Assembly (NCBI GenBank): GCA_016871275.1
Contig: VFZG01000004.1
Location: 62,001 to 126,000 of the forward strand
Source: Acidimicrobiia bacterium
Lineage (GTDB): Bacteria; Acidobacteriota; Vicinamibacteria; Vicinamibacterales; UBA2999
Length of the DNA stretch: 64,000 nt
Reading direction: 5' to 3'
In this document: piece after piece, positions 18,619 to 27,028 of the stretch
Layout: the number at the start of each line of letters is the position of its first letter
How positions within the stretch are numbered: the first letter of the stretch is position 1
The notes under the pieces: generated by a model
Told to the model about the DNA's origin: nothing
Databases searched by the model: none
What the model saw: only the letters and a program-made list of their open reading frames with translations
Made by a program: the position numbers and the translations under genes

Positions 18619-21003
18619 TCAAAAGCGCCAGTCTAGCCCCAGGATGGGGAAGATGCCCTGCTGTTCGCCGAACTGCTGGGAGTTGGTGCGGCGATTCCAG
18701 GAGTAGTTGGCGAAGTTGCGGCGGTTGGCCACGTTCTGCACCCCGAAGAACACATTGAGCGGCTGACCACCGACCGTGAAAGTGCGGTCCAGGCGGATGT
18801 CCACGCGGCCGTAGTCCGGTGCCCGCTCCGCGTTCACGCGCGCCAGGTCGTACACGCCTCGCCGCTGGGCGGCAGACACCGTCTGGTCGTACGGTGTGAA
18901 CGGCCGGCCCGACAGAAACGAGAGCCGGGCCGAGAACTCCCACTGCGGCGACAGCCGGTAGCCGCCGAGCAGGTTGAACACGAAGGGGTAGTCGAACGAA
19001 CCCGGCCTGAGCACGCCGTCGAGACCGGCGTGCCGGGTGCGCGACAAGGACAAGTTGCCCTGGCCATAGAGCTTCGACGTGAGCCGCTTCTCCACGAAGA
19101 ACTCCACGCCCTCGGAGTGGCCCTCGCCGGCGCTCGTGAGCGGAAACAGGATCTCTCGCACGTCGAAGGTGTCGCCGATGTTGGCGAGCGACAGGGAGGG
19201 CAGGTCGCTCGCCACCGGGTAGTCTGCATACGTCTTCCGATACGCTTCGGCCGTCACCCGCAGGGACGGGTCGGGCGACCAGGCCAGGCCCGTCACGGAG
19301 TGGACGGCGCGCCACGGCACGAGCGACGCATTGCGCGCAAACGCCGACACGAACAGAAACGCCGGTTGCTGATAGTACGAGCCGACGCTCCCGTTCCACG
19401 ACAGCGCATCGGTCAGGCGCACCCTCACGCCCGCGCGCGGACTGAACCGGGCCTGGGAGAGGATGGCATAGTGGTCGAAGCGTCCGCCAAGCGTGACGTT
19501 CAGGCGCGAGGCGACCTTGCTGGAGGCTTGCAGGTAAACGCCCGTCTGGTACGACCGAAACCGGGTGTCGAGAGCGAACGGGTCGATGCCGGATACCGGT
19601 GAGTACGGCGTGTCGTTGCCCGAGGGTGACCGCACCGTGTAGCCGATGCGGAACGTCTTGAGGCTGCCGCCGGCCTGTACCGTATCGAAGAACGGCAGGT
19701 GGACCGTCAGGTCGTACTTGATGGTGGTCTCGCCTTCGCGCGAATCCTCGAAGTACACCACCGGGCTCTGCGCAATGACGACATCGGGCGGCATGCCGGG
19801 CGGTGACACTCCTTGCGCCACCAGGTCCTTGACCTGCTGGCCAACGCTGGCCTCGGAGTGCGTGATCCCGAGCAGGCCCACGCCACGTGATCCGAACGTG
19901 CGCTGCCAATTGAACCCCGTGGCGGCTCGCCAGCCGTCATACCGAATATCGAAGTTCGCGATCTCTTCCTTGAGGTCGGTTGCCTCCGTGAGACCGAGTC
20001 GAATCTCGTCCACGCCCGAGACGTTGACCGCCCAGATGCGGTCCCGCGGCGTGAGGTCGTAGACGGCCTTGGCGTTGAGCGCGTAGACGACCGGCACGCC
20101 ACCAAACCCGACATCCTGGGTGAACAGATCCAGGAAGCTGCGCCGCGTCGACACCACCCACGATCCCTTCCCGCCAGTGATCGGTCCTTCGAGAATCGCG
20201 CCGACGCCGGCGAAGCCGAGCGTGGCCCACCCGCCAAATTTCGTGCGGCTGCCCTCGCGCTGGGTCACCTGCAGCACGCTCGACGTGCGATTGACATAAG
20301 GCGCCGGGTATCCGCCGGTCAGGAACGTCACGTCCTGAAGGAGTTCGGCATCGAGCAGGCTCACTGTTCCGCCGGCCGACGCGAAGTTCGCGAAGGCGTT
20401 GATGTTGGGAATCTCGACGTTGTCGACGAGGAACAGATTCTCGAGCGGGCTGCCGCCCCGGACGATGATGTCGTTGCGGAAGTCGTTGGTGCCGATGACG
20501 ACACCGGGCAGGCCTTGCACGTAGCGCGACACGTCCTGCAACGCCGCCGCGCTCTTGAGAAGCTCTCGGGGCCGCACGAGAAAGCCCGAGTTCTTCACCG
20601 CGTCGGGCACCTGGAAGGCCGGCGCGGTCACCGTGACTGTTTCCTGGAAGTCATCCAACGCCGGCAGGGAGATCTCCACCGTGCCGTCCAGCCCGGCGCG
20701 CACGTCCACCGGATCGCTGATGAAGGGCAGGGCGGCAACAGGCAGAATCTCCAGCCGATAGGCGGCCGCACGCAGTTCGCCGATGCGGAACGCGCCACGC
20801 TCGTCACTGGTGGTGCAGGAGGCGGTGTCGAGGGCGCACACCCGCACGCCCGGTTCCGGCCGGCCTGCCGCGTTCACCACCGTGCCGCTGATGGTGCCAA
20901 CGCCGGTCGTATCCTGCGCAGACGCCGACGTCGCGGCGAGTGACAAAACGGCGGTGGTGAGCACCGACCAACGCACTTTGTACAACAAGCCACCGAACAT
21001 CAT
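18619..21003 (-). CDS. TonB-dependent outer-membrane receptor with carboxypeptidase-regulatory domain
   Basis: About 794 aa. Signal peptide (LTTAVLSLAATSASAQD), then an N-terminal beta-sandwich (ISGTVVNAAGRPEPGVRVCA), a plug domain with DIIVRGGSPLENLFLVDNVE, and a 22-strand barrel ending in GLDWRF with a terminal Phe for BAM recognition. This is the Oar-like architecture abundant in Acidobacteriota. The ligand is unknown. The adjacent regulator binds cobalamin, so cobalamin or another cofactor is one possibility, but nothing in the sequence shows this. Starts at 21003 and 21000 (Met-Met) are equivalent. Confidence 0.9.
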   Translation of the reverse strand: MMFGGLLYKVRWSVLTTAVLSLAATSASAQDTTGVGTISGTVVNAAGRPEPGVRVCALDTASCTTSDERGAFRIGELRAAAYRLEILPVAALPFISDPVDVRAGLDGTVEISLPALDDFQETVTVTAPAFQVPDAVKNSGFLVRPRELLKSAAALQDVSRYVQGLPGVVIGTNDFRNDIIVRGGSPLENLFLVDNVEIPNINAFANFASAGGTVSLLDAELLQDVTFLTGGYPAPYVNRTSSVLQVTQREGSRTKFGGWATLGFAGVGAILEGPITGGKGSWVVSTRRSFLDLFTQDVGFGGVPVVYALNAKAVYDLTPRDRIWAVNVSGVDEIRLGLTEATDLKEEIANFDIRYDGWRAATGFNWQRTFGSRGVGLLGITHSEASVGQQVKDLVAQGVSPPGMPPDVVIAQSPVVYFEDSREGETTIKYDLTVHLPFFDTVQAGGSLKTFRIGYTVRSPSGNDTPYSPVSGIDPFALDTRFRSYQTGVYLQASSKVASRLNVTLGGRFDHYAILSQARFSPRAGVRVRLTDALSWNGSVGSYYQQPAFLFVSAFARNASLVPWRAVHSVTGLAWSPDPSLRVTAEAYRKTYADYPVASDLPSLSLANIGDTFDVREILFPLTSAGEGHSEGVEFFVEKRLTSKLYGQGNLSLSRTRHAGLDGVLRPGSFDYPFVFNLLGGYRLSPQWEFSARLSFLSGRPFTPYDQTVSAAQRRGVYDLARVNAERAPDYGRVDIRLDRTFTVGGQPLNVFFGVQNVANRRNFANYSWNRRTNSQQFGEQQGIFPILGLDWRF

Positions 21004-21008
21004 CACAA

Positions 21009-21959
21009 TCACACGACCCGTCCGCTGATGCGGGTCAGCTCCTGCTGGTAGGCCCTGTAGTCGTGCAGCACCAGCCCCCTCGGCCTGATGAGAGGGGCGT
21101 GATGCGCGGCGGCGCCGCCGCCGGCCCAAAGCTCGACGTGTGCCGGCAGATCGCGCACGATCGTCCGGAGTTCGCGGCCAATCGTTCGGAGCACGCGCTC
21201 GCGCGCCCCGGGACTCTCGCGGGTCATGGTGAGGCTCAGCACCAGCACCTGGGCGTCTGCGGGCTTGACGCTTTCGACAATCTCGCGTGCCGGCAAATCC
21301 GGTCCGAGATAAGCGACGCCCAGCCCATGGCTCGCCGCGAGCAGGGCCGCGCCGAGGGCGCCAATCTCGTGGCGTTCGCCCGACGGGGTCGCGAACAGCA
21401 GGCGGGGGTGCGCCTCCGGACGGGTATGCAGCCGGAGGAACGATCCGAGCGCCGAGCGGATCGTCGACGACATCAGGTGTCCATGCGCCACGCTGGCCCG
21501 TTTCCGATACCAGTCGTCTCCGACACCCGCCAGCATCGGCATCAGCACGGTCTCGAGAATCTCGAGCGGACTGAGGACGCTCGCCATGCGAACGATCTCG
21601 TGGTCGATGGCCGCGGCGTCGTAGCGACGGACCGCCGCCTTCAGCGCGGCCGTATCGATCGATGCCGGTGGCGCCGGATCGACCGCGGACGGCGCCGTGG
21701 CCGTTTCGGCGAAGCGGCGCAAGGCCTCGTCGCTCAGCTCAGCGAGCCGGCCGATGCTGTGGCCGCGTTCGACCGCACCGCGCAACAGGCGCAGGCGCGC
21801 AATGTCGGCGTCGGTGTACATCCGGCCGCGGTCGTCGCGAACGGGCGTGACCGCCCGATGGCGTCGCTCCCAGGCGCGCAGCCGGTCGATGCCGATGCCG
21901 GTCAACTTCGAGACCGCCCGGATCGGATAGCGGGCGGACGCCTCGGGGGCAGTGCTCAC
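21009..21959 (-). CDS. MerR-family regulator with C-terminal B12-binding domain (CarH/LitR-like photoreceptor)
   Basis: 316 aa. The MerR winged helix (residues 11-75: IRAVSKLTGIGIDRLRAWER) is followed by a four-helix domain (about 100-180) and a cobalamin-binding Rossmann domain (about 185-310). The B12 motif E195-R-H197-E-I-G200 and YLGPDLPAREIV are intact, so His197 can ligate cobalt. In the helix bundle, Trp150 and His161 match the W-x9-EH capping motif of CarH, but the Glu is Gly160. The residue after the Trp, His in Thermus CarH, is Tyr151. CarH tetramers with adenosylcobalamin repress in the dark and dissociate in light. The GTG start overlaps the DUF2177 stop. The symmetric operator at 22413-22445 is its probable target. 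Confidence 0.88.
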   Translation of the reverse strand: MSTAPEASARYPIRAVSKLTGIGIDRLRAWERRHRAVTPVRDDRGRMYTDADIARLRLLRGAVERGHSIGRLAELSDEALRRFAETATAPSAVDPAPPASIDTAALKAAVRRYDAAAIDHEIVRMASVLSPLEILETVLMPMLAGVGDDWYRKRASVAHGHLMSSTIRSALGSFLRLHTRPEAHPRLLFATPSGERHEIGALGAALLAASHGLGVAYLGPDLPAREIVESVKPADAQVLVLSLTMTRESPGARERVLRTIGRELRTIVRDLPAHVELWAGGGAAAHHAPLIRPRGLVLHDYRAYQQELTRISGRVV

Positions 21960-22354
21960 CGGGCGATCATCTTGACGACGGCCGAGGTGGCGGCCGATGC
22001 CGCCGTTCCCCACGCCACGTCAGCCAGGGTCAGCACAAACGGCCACTGCCGCAGGGTCGAGTAGTTGGTGAAGTCATAGACGCCGTATACGACCAGTCCG
22101 AACAGGGCGCCATAAGCCGCCGCCTCCGGGACAGTGGACGCGCGCGGGATGACCAGCAGCGAGATACCGGTCCCGAGCAGGCCCCACACCACCAGGGCCG
22201 CGGGCCAGTTGGGGGCAAAGCCCCCGTCCGCGAGGCGGGCGATCGGCGCCAACTGCTCGCGGTAGAAGTTGTTCATCAACAGTCCGAGCCAAATGCCGTC
22301 GAGCACCATGAAGGTCACGGTGCCAAGTGCCGCCAGCGTGATCGTGTGTCCCAT
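21956..22354 (-). CDS. DUF2177 family membrane protein
   Basis: About 132 aa, four hydrophobic segments. FMVLDGIWLGLLMNNFY and GLVVYGVYDFTNYSTLR are the family hallmarks. An ATG at 22354 preceded by AAGGGGG is preferred over a GTG at 22378. It is the first gene of the long minus-strand light-response run, about 30 nt from the predicted transcription start. DUF2177 genes are recurrent partners of photolyase and cyclopropane-synthase genes; the function is unknown. Confidence 0.85.
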   Translation of the reverse strand: MGHTITLAALGTVTFMVLDGIWLGLLMNNFYREQLAPIARLADGGFAPNWPAALVVWGLLGTGISLLVIPRASTVPEAAAYGALFGLVVYGVYDFTNYSTLRQWPFVLTLADVAWGTAASAATSAVVKMIAR

Positions 22355-22388
22355 TGCCCCCTTCGCTTTCTGCCTCACCTTGTCCCCG

Positions 22389-22475
22389 AGCGTAGCCCCG
22401 GGCGGCCTGAGTTGTCAACATTTTGTCATGGACAAAGGTTTGACAGATCCCGTCGCCTTCTGCTATCTCTGGTGC
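22389..22475. promoter_or_regulatory. Divergent promoters sharing a symmetric four-half-site operator
   Basis: Plus-strand promoter: TTGACA at 22440-22445, 17 bp, CTATCT at 22463-22468, predicting a start at about 22475. Minus-strand promoter: TTGACA at 22418-22413, 17-18 bp, CTACGC/TACGCT at about 22395-22389. Between them, TGTCA starts at 22413 and 22424 on the plus strand. TGTCA and TGTCC start at 22445 and 22434 on the minus strand. The 33-bp block is symmetric about 22429, with 11-bp spacing inside each arm. The outer half-sites coincide with both -35 hexamers, as expected for a repressor such as the CarH-like protein encoded at 21009-21959. Confidence 0.75.
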
Positions 22476-23726
22476 GTGAAGACCATCGCGGTCATCGGGT
22501 CCGGCATCTCCGGCCTGGCAGCCGCCTTTCTGCTGAGCCGCCGTCACCGGGTGGACCTCTTCGAACAGGAGCGGCGCCTCGGCGGCCACACCAACACGGT
22601 GCTGGTCGACGGTCCGGACGGCACCGTGGCGCTGGACACCGGCTTCCTGGTGCACAACGACCGCACCTATCCGAACCTGGTCCGGCTGTTTGCCGAGCTT
22701 GGTGTGGCCACCCGCGACTCCGACATGTCGTTTGCGGTGTCGTGCCGGCGGAGCGGACTCGACTACAGCAGCCGCGGCGCCAACGGGTTCTTTGCCCAGC
22801 GACGCAATCTGCTCCGCCCGTCGCACCTCTGGCTGCTCCGCGAGATCGTCCGCTTCAATCGTGAGGCGCCGGTGCTGCTCGAGACCGCGGATGCAGAGCG
22901 GCTGACGCTGGGCGACTTCCTCGACTCGCGCGGCTATGGCGAGGACTTCACGCACCGCTATCTGCTGCCGATGGCGTCGGCCATCTGGTCGACCTCGCTC
23001 GACGCCATCCGATCGTTTCCCGCGCTCACGCTGATCCGTTTTTTCGACAACCACGGGCTGCTGTCGCTCTCGGCGCAGCCGACCTGGAAGGTCGTCGCCG
23101 GCGGCAGCCACACCTACATTCCCAAGCTCGTTGCGCAGCTGCGGGGTGAGGTGCACGAGGGCGCGTCAATCCATTCGGTGCGGCGGCGGGAGGACGGAGT
23201 CACGCTCACGTTCCACGACCAACCGCCAATGCAGTTCGACGAGGTCGTGTTCGCGTGCCACGGGGACCAGGTGCTGCCGCTGCTGGCCGATCCGAGCGAC
23301 CGCGAACGCGACGTCTTCTCCTGTTTCACCACCACCACCAACGTGGCCTGGCTGCACACCGACGACTCGGTGTTGCCGGTGCAGCCGCGAGCCCGCGCGT
23401 CGTGGAACTACCGGCTCGCGGGCGACCCCGCTCTGCCGCCGACGGTGACCTACGACTTGAATCGCCTTCAGGGGCTGACGACCCGCGAGCAGTACTGCGT
23501 GACGCTGAACCCGGACGATGCGATCGATGAGAGCCGGGTGTTGCGCCGTTTGGTCTACCGACACCCGCTCTATACCGCTGCGGCAATCCAGGCGCAGCGG
23601 CACTGGGGCGACGTGAACGGCGTCAAGCGCACGCACTACTGTGGCGCCTACTGGCGCTACGGGTTTCACGAAGACGGACTGCACTCCGCCCTCAGAGTGG
23701 CCCGCGCCCTGGGAGTCGAGTGGTGA
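22476..23726 (+). CDS. NAD(P)/FAD-dependent amine oxidase-like oxidoreductase
   Basis: 416 aa. The GTG start is immediately before KTIAVIGSGISGLAAAFLLS, the FAD-binding Rossmann motif, followed by RRLGGHTNTV, the amine-oxidase family second motif. C-terminal segments include THYCGAYWRYGFHEDGLHSA. The family is consistently found before DUF1365 and cyclopropane synthase genes and is thought to act on fatty-acyl chains in the membrane, but no reaction is proven here. No Shine-Dalgarno is visible and the predicted transcript begins at the start codon, suggesting leaderless translation. It is the first gene of the operon under the operator above. Confidence 0.9.
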   Translation: MKTIAVIGSGISGLAAAFLLSRRHRVDLFEQERRLGGHTNTVLVDGPDGTVALDTGFLVHNDRTYPNLVRLFAELGVATRDSDMSFAVSCRRSGLDYSSRGANGFFAQRRNLLRPSHLWLLREIVRFNREAPVLLETADAERLTLGDFLDSRGYGEDFTHRYLLPMASAIWSTSLDAIRSFPALTLIRFFDNHGLLSLSAQPTWKVVAGGSHTYIPKLVAQLRGEVHEGASIHSVRRREDGVTLTFHDQPPMQFDEVVFACHGDQVLPLLADPSDRERDVFSCFTTTTNVAWLHTDDSVLPVQPRARASWNYRLAGDPALPPTVTYDLNRLQGLTTREQYCVTLNPDDAIDESRVLRRLVYRHPLYTAAAIQAQRHWGDVNGVKRTHYCGAYWRYGFHEDGLHSALRVARALGVEW

Positions 23727-24529
23727 TTGACTCGGGACTGTTCGTCGGCACGCTGCGTCACCGGCGGTTCACGCCCGTCGCCCACGCCTTCACGTATCCG
23801 CTGTTCATGGCGCTGCTCGACATCGATCGGATCCCCGAGTTGATGCGCGTGTCGGCCGTGACCGGCTACAACCGTTGGAACTGGGCCAGCTTCGACGATC
23901 GCGATCACCTGGGCGATCCGAGCCGGCCACTCAGGGAACGGCTTGCCGCCGACGCGACGCGGCACGGGATCGAGCTGCCGGACGGCCCAATCTATCTGCT
24001 GACGCACTTGCGGTATCTCGGCTACTGCTTCAATCCGGTCTCGTTCTTCTACTGCTTCGATCGTACGGAGCGGCTGCAGACGGTGCTTGCCGAGGTCAGG
24101 AACACCTTCGGCGGCGCCCACAACTATTGGCTGCGGCCCGCTTCGGCATCACCGACATTCCGCGCGGCGGCGTCGAAGTCGCTGTATGTGTCGCCGTTCA
24201 TGCCGGCGGACCTGGACTACGGGTTCGCCTTTACGGCGCCGGCGGGCCATCTGGTCGCGCACATGACCACGACCAGGGCGGGCGCGGTGTGCTTCGACGC
24301 CACCCTGTCGCTGGAACGACGGCCCTGGATTTCTACAGAGATCCGCCGGGCGCTCGTCCGCTATCCTGCCATGACCGCCAGGGTCACGGCGGGGATTCAC
24401 TGGCAGGCTCTGAGGTTGTGGTGGAAGGGTGTGCCGCTCGTGCGTCGCCTCACGGGTGACGGCGTCGGCGAACGCGCGGCCTTCGCGGCCGAAACGGCAG
24501 GACGGACGGATTCGGTGATGGAGCGATGA
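23723..24529 (+). CDS. DUF1365 family protein
   Basis: 268 aa. Typical start SGLFVGTLRHRRFTPVAHAF and the conserved block LRYLGYCFNPVSFFYCFD, then EVRNTFGGAHNYWL and KSLYVSPFMPADLDYGF. No catalytic mechanism is known. The gene is an almost invariant neighbour of cyclopropane-synthase-like and FAD amine-oxidase genes and probably works with them on membrane fatty acids. The GTG overlaps the upstream stop (GTGA), and the ATG of the next gene overlaps this stop (ATGA). Confidence 0.92.
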   Translation: MIDSGLFVGTLRHRRFTPVAHAFTYPLFMALLDIDRIPELMRVSAVTGYNRWNWASFDDRDHLGDPSRPLRERLAADATRHGIELPDGPIYLLTHLRYLGYCFNPVSFFYCFDRTERLQTVLAEVRNTFGGAHNYWLRPASASPTFRAAASKSLYVSPFMPADLDYGFAFTAPAGHLVAHMTTTRAGAVCFDATLSLERRPWISTEIRRALVRYPAMTARVTAGIHWQALRLWWKGVPLVRRLTGDGVGERAAFAAETAGRTDSVMER

Positions 24530-25797
24530 GCATGGTGACCGGGTGGGCGAAGACCGCGTTTCTTTCTGGCCTCGGCGGTGTGACCGGCGGAGCCCTGACC
24601 GTCGCCTGCCCCAGCGGCACGCACCGGTTTGGCGAACCCGGCGAGCTGGATGCGACGCTGACGGTCCACGACGAGCGGTTCTTCGGTCGTGCGCTGACGG
24701 GCAGCGACATTGGATTTGGCGAGTCCTACATGGACGGCGACTGGACGACGCCGGATCTCGTGTCCCTGGTGCGGCTGATGCTGCGCAACCGCCGCGGGCT
24801 CGAGGCGCGGAGCCGTGTCGCTGGTGTGCTGCACCAGCTGGCCGGCGGCGTCGCCCGTCGTCTTCGCGACAATTCCCTGGCCGGTAGCCGCCGGCACATC
24901 CATCGGCACTACGACCTCGGTAACGACTTCTTCCGGCTCTTTCTCGACACGGAGCTGCTGATGTACTCCTGCGGCTACTTCAAGTCGGCTGCTGACACGC
25001 TCGAGCAGGCGCAGGCGTTGAAGGTCGATCGCATCTGTCGCGCCCTGCAACTCTCGCCCGACGACCATGTGCTCGAAATCGGCAGCGGGTGGGGCGGCTT
25101 CGCCGTCTGGGCAGCGACCCGCTACGGCTGCCGCGTGACGACGACCACGATCAGCGAAGAACAGTATCGGCACGTCTGCGACTGGCGGTCGCGGATTGGC
25201 GCGGCCGGGGCGCGCATCGAGGTCTTGCGCACCGACTACCGTCAGCTGACCGGGCGGTTCGACAAGGCCGTCAGCATCGAGATGTTCGAGGCGGTCGGCC
25301 TCGATCACTACGACGACTACTTCTCGGCGGTCGATCGCCTGCTCGCGCCAGATGGCCTGATGTATCTGCAGACGATCACGGTCGACGATCAGTGGTTCCC
25401 GAAATACCACGGCACGCCGGACTGGATCGAGAAGTACATCTTCCCGGGCGGCGAACTCGCGTCGATGGGTGAGATCCTGAAGTCGCTCGCACGCACCACG
25501 TCGCTGTCGCTGTATCGCGCCGAGAATTGCGGCACCCACTACGCCCGGACCCTGCGCGCGTGGCGCGAGCGTTTCCATCACCACCTCGCTCGAGTGCGTG
25601 CGCTCGGGTTCGATGAGCGCTTCATCCGCATGTGGGACTTGTACCTGGGTGCGTGCGAAGCGACGTTCCTCGAACGCCACACCGGGCTGTTTCAGTTGCT
25701 CCTGCTGAAGAACGGCGCCCAGCGGGTGCTGTACAACGAACCGTGGTCTGAGCCCGGCAATGCGCCGCGGCCAGCCGCCAGCGAGCCGGCGGCCTGA
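24526..25797 (+). CDS. cfa: Cyclopropane-fatty-acyl-phospholipid synthase family methyltransferase
   Basis: 423 aa. SAM-dependent enzyme methylating or cyclopropanating unsaturated acyl chains of membrane phospholipids. GFGESYMDGDW and RHIHRHYDLGNDFF mark the lipid-binding N-terminus. VLEIGSGWGGFAVWAA is SAM motif I. YLQTITVDDQWFPKY and FIFPGG-type EKYIFPGGELASM are the catalytic-domain hallmarks. In related light-regulated clusters this branch makes modified (for example furan) fatty acids from vaccenate-type acids; the exact product here is unknown. It is directly followed by a desaturase that could supply its unsaturated substrate. Confidence 0.93.
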   Translation: MSMVTGWAKTAFLSGLGGVTGGALTVACPSGTHRFGEPGELDATLTVHDERFFGRALTGSDIGFGESYMDGDWTTPDLVSLVRLMLRNRRGLEARSRVAGVLHQLAGGVARRLRDNSLAGSRRHIHRHYDLGNDFFRLFLDTELLMYSCGYFKSAADTLEQAQALKVDRICRALQLSPDDHVLEIGSGWGGFAVWAATRYGCRVTTTTISEEQYRHVCDWRSRIGAAGARIEVLRTDYRQLTGRFDKAVSIEMFEAVGLDHYDDYFSAVDRLLAPDGLMYLQTITVDDQWFPKYHGTPDWIEKYIFPGGELASMGEILKSLARTTSLSLYRAENCGTHYARTLRAWRERFHHHLARVRALGFDERFIRMWDLYLGACEATFLERHTGLFQLLLLKNGAQRVLYNEPWSEPGNAPRPAASEPAA

Positions 25798-26826
25798 ATG
25801 TCGGACGTCCAGGCACGATCCAGTTCCGCCGACCCCCTCCCGGACACGCTGTCCGAACACCATGAGGTAGTCAGTGCGATTGAGCCGGCGGTGGCGGGCA
25901 ATCTCAGGCTGCTGGTCCCGATCGACAAGGCCTGGCAGCCGACCGACTATCTCCCCAGCCTCGAAACGGAGGACTGGCGAGACGAGGTCGAACGCGTCCG
26001 AACCGCGGCCGAGACCATCCCCGACGATCTGTTGGTCGTCCTGGTGGGCGACATGGTCACCGAAGAGGCTCTGCCCAGCTACTCGATGGCACTCAACGCG
26101 CTGGTCAGGGACGAGGAGGGCGACAGCCCGGCTCCCTGGGCTCGATGGCTGCGTGGCTGGACCGCCGAAGAGAACCGCCATGGCGATCTCCTCAATGCCT
26201 ACCTCCGACTTACTGGCCGCGTACACATGCGCGCCGTTGAACGAACGGTCCACGGGCTCGTGGCCAAGGGCTTCAACCCGCAGACACAGGCTGATCCCTA
26301 CAGCCTGCTGGTGTACACCGCGTTCCAGGAGCGCGCCACCCGCCTCTCGCATGCCAACGTCGGACGGTTCGCGGCCAGGCACGGCGATTCGAACCTCGCC
26401 CGAATCTGCGGCGTGATTGCCGGCGACGAAGCGCGGCACGAGGCGTTCTACACCCGCATGATGAGCGAAGTGCTCGACCGCGATCCGGCGGGCGGGATCC
26501 TGGCGTTTCGTTCGATGCTTCGCGGCCGCATCGCCATGCCCGGCCGGTTCATGGACGATGGCAGGGATCCCGATTTGTTCGATCACTTCGCGATCGTCGC
26601 CCAGCGCGCCGGTGTTTACACCGTGCGCGACTACGCCTCGATCATCGAACACCTCGTCACCACCTGGCGCATCGCAAGCCGATCGGTGACGGGCGAAGCG
26701 GGGCAGGCGCAAGAAGAACTCTGCCGGCACGCCGAACGGTATCTGCGGCTGGCGGATCGCACCATGGCGGCCCTCGCGAAGCAGCCGTCCCGGGCGTTCA
26801 GCTGGATTCGCGATCGAAAGGCCTGA
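25798..26826 (+). CDS. Soluble acyl-ACP desaturase (diiron, ferritin-like)
   Basis: 342 aa. The two diiron-ligand motifs are TAEENRHGDLL (E-E-N-R-H) and GDEARHEAFY (D-E-x-R-H), as in plant and actinobacterial stearoyl-ACP delta-9 desaturases. Other ligands lie in MVTEEALPSY and FQERATRLSH. It introduces a cis double bond using O2 and ferredoxin electrons. The ATG follows the cfa stop with no gap. Pairing with the cyclopropane synthase suggests a desaturate-then-modify route under the same light-responsive control. Confidence 0.92.
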   Translation: MSDVQARSSSADPLPDTLSEHHEVVSAIEPAVAGNLRLLVPIDKAWQPTDYLPSLETEDWRDEVERVRTAAETIPDDLLVVLVGDMVTEEALPSYSMALNALVRDEEGDSPAPWARWLRGWTAEENRHGDLLNAYLRLTGRVHMRAVERTVHGLVAKGFNPQTQADPYSLLVYTAFQERATRLSHANVGRFAARHGDSNLARICGVIAGDEARHEAFYTRMMSEVLDRDPAGGILAFRSMLRGRIAMPGRFMDDGRDPDLFDHFAIVAQRAGVYTVRDYASIIEHLVTTWRIASRSVTGEAGQAQEELCRHAERYLRLADRTMAALAKQPSRAFSWIRDRKA

Positions 26827-26833
26827 GCCGCTG

Positions 26834-27028
26834 ATGACTCACGAAGGCGTGCGCCTCGGGATCTCGGCGTGCCTGATCGGCGAGCCCGTGCGCTTCGACG
26901 GCGGGCACAAGCGCGATTCGTTTCTGGTCGAATCGCTGGGCCAGTTCGTCGACTGGGTGCCGGTCTGCCCGGAGGTCGAGTCTGGGCTGGACGCGCCGTG
27001 TGAATCGATGCGGCTGGTGCAGGCCGAT
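26834..27028 (+). pseudogene. DUF523 protein, 3'-truncated
   Basis: MTHEGVRLGISACLIGEPVR, RFDGGHKRDSF and VDWVPVCPEVESGL are the N-terminal DUF523 block (usually 140-160 aa, often fused to DUF1722 beside photolyases). Similarity stops after ESMRLVQ near 27025. The frame then runs on to 27442 through sequence that reads sensibly only in another frame (the PDZ tail). The gene is therefore truncated by a join. It was probably the last gene of the light-regulated lipid operon. Confidence 0.75.

Noticed and set aside
18614..19909. Extension of the thioredoxin-fold gene by 430 codons upstream
   Set aside because: The extension lies inside the TonB receptor gene in another frame; the signal peptide begins at the ATG at 18613.
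24397..26730. A 777-codon minus-strand open frame opposite the cyclopropane synthase and desaturase genes
   Set aside because: Composition is typical of a GC-rich antisense shadow, and both plus-strand genes have full family motifs.
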